From: CAVZVW01 sp963778845 | Lineage (GTDB): Bacteria; Actinomycetota; Actinomycetes; Actinomycetales; Kineosporiaceae | Assembly (NCBI GenBank): GCA_963778845.1 | Contig: CAVZVW010000009.1 | Location: forward strand, 1,969,053-2,033,052 | Length of the DNA stretch: 64,000 bases | Reading direction: 5' to 3' | In this document: positions 60,902-64,000 of the stretch, piece by piece | Position numbering within the stretch: position 1 is the first letter of the stretch | Layout: the number at the start of each line of letters is the position of its first letter | The notes under the pieces: generated by a model | Told to the model about the DNA's origin: nothing | Databases searched by the model: none | Seen by the model: only the letters and a program-made list of their open reading frames with translations | Made by a program: the position numbers and the translations under genes

Positions 60902-61892
60902 TCACAGGGTACGCGAATTCACCGGGTATGTCTTACTGTTGAAAGCCACGGATACGTGAACGTGGTCGAAATGCCCGCCGGTGGGGGTGGAGGGGTCGTA
61001 GATGCCGACACCGTCGTAGAGGCGCCAGCCCTGGGCGGCGCGGGCGGTGGACCAGATGTGGCCGTCCCAGATGATGTAGGTGACTCCGAGAGCCGCCGCA
61101 TTGGCTTGGAGCCAGTGGGCAAGCTGCCAGCCGGTCGCTCGGTCGGCGGGTGAGGGGAACGCGCCGAGGCGGCCCACGGCGAAGTCGCAGGCTCGGCCGA
61201 GGGGATGATCGCTCGTGGGGTTCCAGGCGTGGGGGTCCCAGCAGCCGACGCCCCAACGCCAGTGGCCGAAGGCGCGCTGCACCTCGGTGTATGTGTGGAG
61301 CATGCGACGGGTGATGAAGCCACGGCTGGTGGGGTCGTCGACGAAGCCATCGGGACCGGTGAACGGGAGGGCAGCGTCCTGGATGCCGCCTGGTGTGCAG
61401 GCGCCGGCGCTGCCCGCAGGGAGGCTCTGCAGGGCGATGCGGGCCTCGGCGACGTGGGTGAGGTAGGCGCCGGATGTCCAGGTGGTCCACGGCGTCCACG
61501 AGCCGCCGGCGGCCTTCCAGACCGAGTAGGCCATCACGGCGTTCTGAGCCGGGTCGCGCCAGTCGTAGCGGGCGAACAGGTCGTGGTGGGCTGACTGGAG
61601 GATCTGCCAGAGCCCGGAGGCGCCGATGCTGTTGCGGGCGAGCGGGTTGTAGCTGGACTCGGCGCCGGCGACGGCGACGGCTGTGACGAGGTCGGGGCCG
61701 GTGAACCCGGCGGCTGCGGCCGACTCGGCCGCGAGGACCGCGCCTCGCCCGTTGACCGCGCCGCCCGCGAGGGCGGGGCCTTGGCCGCAGGTGAGGTCGG
61801 TGGCAGTGCGATGCGAAGGCGCCTGCGAGTGCGACGAGAGCGAGCAACGGCGCGACCACGATTGCCAGCGCCGCCGCGACCAGGCGCTTCAT
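60902..61892 (-). pseudogene. SLT transglycosylase with M15-like domain, frameshifted
   Basis: The start MKRLVAAALAIVVAPLLALV (ATG 61892) is a membrane anchor. Near 61812 the frame changes and continues as LTCGQGPALAGGAVNGRGAV, AGAESSYNPLARNSIGASGL (SLT lytic transglycosylase with catalytic Glu) and, at the end, HPLGRACDFAVGRLG and GGHFDHVHVS, the metal-binding pattern of M15-like (ARB_07466-type) domains. The span is 3n+1 bases. Such wall hydrolases open peptidoglycan for conjugation machinery. Its ATG overlaps the inferred traG stop as ATGA. Confidence 0.8.
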
Positions 61893-63632
61893 GACTCGCT
61901 CCCCCATCGCGTCGCGGATGGCCCGGGCGCGGGGGCCGTCCATCCACGGGACGAGCCGTAGCCGGGCGGGCCGAACGCCGGTGACCAGCAGCAGCGCGGT
62001 GAACTTGGGCATGGCCCGGACCTCGTCGGCGGCCAGCACGCGCTCCCGGCGGGTGGTCACCGACACGCCGCCGCCGCGGCCGCCGTTGCGGGTGCGGACG
62101 ACGACGTCTTCGTCGCCGACCACCCGGGACAGCTCCTCGGCGAAGGCCTGCTCGTCGACGCCGGCGCCGATGACCTTGACGGTGGCGGCCGAGAACAGCT
62201 CGGCCATGCCGGCCTCGCCCCAGACCCGCTGCCCCTGGGAGCGCGACTGCAGGATCGTCAGCGCGGCACACGCCGCGGGAGCCGAGGTGGGAGTACAGCC
62301 GGGGCAGCTCGGTGATCCGGCAGATGTTCGCGGCCTCGTCGAGGACGGCGACCATCGGCGGGTCCAGCCGGCCGCCCGGGGACTCGCTCCGCGGCGCGGA
62401 CGGCCTCGAGCATCACCCGGTCGGCGAACGCGGCGACCAGCGGTGCCGCCGACCCGGCGCCGTCCTTCGACAGCAGGTACAGCGTCTGCCGCGACCTGGC
62501 GAACGCGGCGGGGTCGAACAGGTCCAGCCCGCGCCCGGGCGTGACCCACGCCATGATCGCGGGTCGGACAGGCAGGCCGCGGCGGCTCGGGCGGTCGCGT
62601 AGACGCCTTCGCGGGTCTCGAGCGCGCCCTGGGAGCGACCGGCCATCACGTCGGCCAGCTGGCTGAAGCCGGCCCGGGTGAGGATGTTGCGCGGCTCGAC
62701 CGAGGACACCGACGTCAACCAGGCCCCGACCTCGGTCAGGGTGGCGCCCGTCCACGGCGGCGGCGAGCAGCAGCCCGGTGAGCAGGTCCTCGGCGTCGCG
62801 GTCCCAGAAGTCGGCGCTGTCGGCGTTGCGGCGGATCTCCTGGATGAAGTGCCCGGCCAGCCGCCGGGCGTCGGCGACGGTGCGTGACGCCGGCCAGGGC
62901 GTCCCAGGCGAAGCGCCTGCGCGGTGCGGGTGATCTCCTGCGGGTCGAACGTCCACACCCGCTTGCCCGGTGTCGTCGCCGCGCAGCGCGTGGGTGTGCT
63001 CCCACAGGTCGGCCTTGTTCGACGTCGCGAGCACCGGCCCGGGCGCGTCCAGGACGGCGGGCACCGCGAGGCAGGTCGTCTTGCCGGTCCGGGGCGCGCA
63101 GATCGCGAGGACGACGTCCTCCCACGACGCCCGCAGCGTCGGCCCGCCGCGGCGCAGCCGACCGAGCGGGACACCCAGGTCGGCCGAGGAGCCAGCCGGC
63201 GGCGACGCCTTCAGGCTTGGCCGGAGCCGCCGCGCCTTCGCCGTCCCGACTCGGCCCGGGCGCAGGTCGGCGAAGCTGACCGGCGCCGGCGTAGCCGTCC
63301 CGAGCCGGGTGGGCGGCCCGCCACGCGCAGACCGCCCGCCACGCTGCAGCCCGCCAGGATCGCGGTCAGGCACGGCTGCAACGGCGAGGATCGCGGCGAT
63401 CGGCATCGCGGGCCAGACCGCGCGCAGGTCGCCGTCCCGCAAGACCAGCCGCGCGGCGTCCAACGGGCCCGGCCGAGGACCGTGACCGGTGACGAGCGAG
63501 ACGCTGATCCCAGCCACCCAGATCACGACCCGGCCACGGCCGCGACGCAGGCCAGCCCGGCCGCCGACCAGCAGAGGCCTCGGTCCACGGGTCACCGGAG
63601 CCGACCGGGCCCGACTCCGCGCGCGGGCTCAT
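61889..63632 (-). pseudogene. TraG/VirD4 type IV coupling protein, multiple frame breaks
   Basis: Read across frames, the gene is a conjugative coupling ATPase. Walker A is CAPRTGKTTCLAVP; further blocks are KRVWTFDPQEITRTAQA, VADARRLAGHFIQEIRRNAD, SADFWDRDAEDLLTGLLLAA, Walker B MVAVLDEAANICRITELPRL, and ALTILQSRSQGQRVWGEAGM followed by DEQAFAEELSRVVGDEDVVV. At least six frame changes occur over 1.7 kb, net 3n+1. ATG 63632 overlaps the upstream stop as ATGA. So many breaks with otherwise well-kept motifs suggest sequence error at least in part. Confidence 0.78.
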
Positions 63633-64000
63633 CGCAGGGACCCCGGGTCGGTGTCGTACAGGTCGGCCTCGTCACCGACCAGCGTCATCTCGACCGGGAT
63701 CCCGGTCCGGTCCCCCGCCTTGATGAGGTACTTGCCGCGCCCGTAGTGCCGCCCGCCTGGCTGCCACGACGTGGACGACGACCACGACTGCACGGTGGCG
63801 ACCTCGCGGCGGGTCAGGTGCCGCAGCCGGCCGATCTCGACGAGCTCGCGTTCGCTCATCGCGGTCAGCACGGTGATCGCGCACCGGTCGAGGAACCCCC
63901 GGGCCTTGGCCCGGTCGGCGTCGGTGCCGACGGCGGCCAGGTCGTCGAGGGAGTGGGTGAGCATCAGGTGCGCCACCGACTTGTGCCGGTACACCCGGGT
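63629..64000 (-). CDS. VirB4/TraC-like conjugal ATPase, C-terminal part (partial)
   Basis: The readable 121 residues are the C-terminus of an actinobacterial VirB4-like ATPase: YRHKSVAHLMLTHSLDDLAA, ARGFLDRCAITVLTAMSERE and GRGKYLIKAGDRTGIPVEMT (G-K-x-L-I-K-x-G-x-R-x-G-I-P is typical of this family's end). The His and Asp of THSLDDL match the post-Walker-B region. The gene runs off the right edge. It ends with an ATGA overlap into traG. Confidence 0.75.
   Translation of the reverse strand, partial: TRVYRHKSVAHLMLTHSLDDLAAVGTDADRAKARGFLDRCAITVLTAMSERELVEIGRLRHLTRREVATVQSWSSSTSWQPGGRHYGRGKYLIKAGDRTGIPVEMTLVGDEADLYDTDPGSLR

Larger units (their letters stand above)
60902..64000 (-). mobile_element. 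Segment of an integrative conjugative element (T4SS genes)
   Basis: Three consecutive reverse-strand genes with ATGA overlaps encode a VirB4-like ATPase end, a TraG/VirD4 coupling protein and an SLT/M15 wall hydrolase, the usual order of actinobacterial conjugative elements. The element continues past the right edge of the window; relaxase and integrase are not in view. Confidence 0.7.

Overview
The window comes from a high-GC actinobacterium (class Actinomycetes; genus not determinable by reading). Pointers are the GC-rich codon usage, many GTG and a few TTG starts, ATGA/GTGA stop-start overlaps in operons, F420-type oxidoreductases (TIGR03668 and LLM families), DrrAB-like ABC genes, TIGR03086 and DUF1365 proteins, and an actinobacterial-type tRNA-Arg(ACG) 3' end used as an attachment site. 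No intact RNA gene and no CRISPR array were seen.

Layout. (1) 0-2.8 kb: a small secreted protein, an AMIN-like secreted protein and a serine beta-lactamase-fold hydrolase. (2) 2.8-7.5 kb: a DHA2-type MFS exporter converging on a reverse-strand operon of RHH regulator, DUF4097 protein, ABC ATPase and ABC permease. (3) 7.6-16.7 kb: a LitR/CarH-type light-response locus. An AdoCbl-binding MerR regulator is coupled to photolyase and diverges from an operon of FAD oxidoreductase, DUF1365, cyclopropane-fatty-acid synthase-like methyltransferase, SDR, TspO, SRPBCC and NAD(P)-binding/DUF2867 genes. (4) 16.9-22.1 kb: a peptidoglycan-binding lipoprotein, an unknown membrane protein, a frameshifted epoxide hydrolase, a CMD-family protein with a shifted tail, and a methyltransferase. 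(5) 22.2-32.3 kb: a catabolic locus around a PucR-type regulator: VOC plus flavodoxin-like reductase, pruA, and a forward operon of FAD oxidoreductase, enoyl-CoA hydratase remnant, acyl-CoA dehydrogenase, AMP-ligase, DUF6282 hydrolase and an isopropylmalate-dehydrogenase-like enzyme. A palindrome CGACA-NN-TGTCG lies at all three regulatory gaps of this locus. (6) 32.5-42.1 kb: DUF1622 and PPOX proteins, then a run of two acyl-CoA ligases, two LLM oxidoreductases and an SDR, then ArsR/SRPBCC/TIGR03086/MBL-fold genes.

From about 42 kb the window becomes accessory DNA: remnants of a HepT toxin, an HNH/NERD gene pair, a HigA-type antitoxin and a second SRPBCC copy, mixed with intact genes (dihydrofolate-reductase-like protein, two-component system, alpha/beta hydrolase, YjbR). 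A 4.7-5.0 kb islet (51.5-56.5 kb) is bounded by about 320-bp direct repeats, each ending in the 3' part of tRNA-Arg(ACG). It carries a truncated HigB toxin with intact antitoxin, a DUF4143-type ATPase behind 33-bp repeats, an HNH endonuclease and a NERD nuclease; it looks like a defence or addiction islet without an integrase. Beyond it are IS21 and ISL3 transposase remnants, two unknown proteins and an HNH-like zinc protein. The end of the window (60.9-64 kb) is a conjugative-element segment on the reverse strand: VirB4-like ATPase C-terminus, TraG/VirD4 coupling protein and SLT/M15-like peptidoglycan hydrolase.

At least five otherwise recognisable genes (cfa-like, epoxide hydrolase, CMD, SLT hydrolase, traG) have spans of 3n+1 nucleotides with frame breaks. 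Part of this may be sequencing error rather than biology, so every frameshift call here should be read with that in mind.
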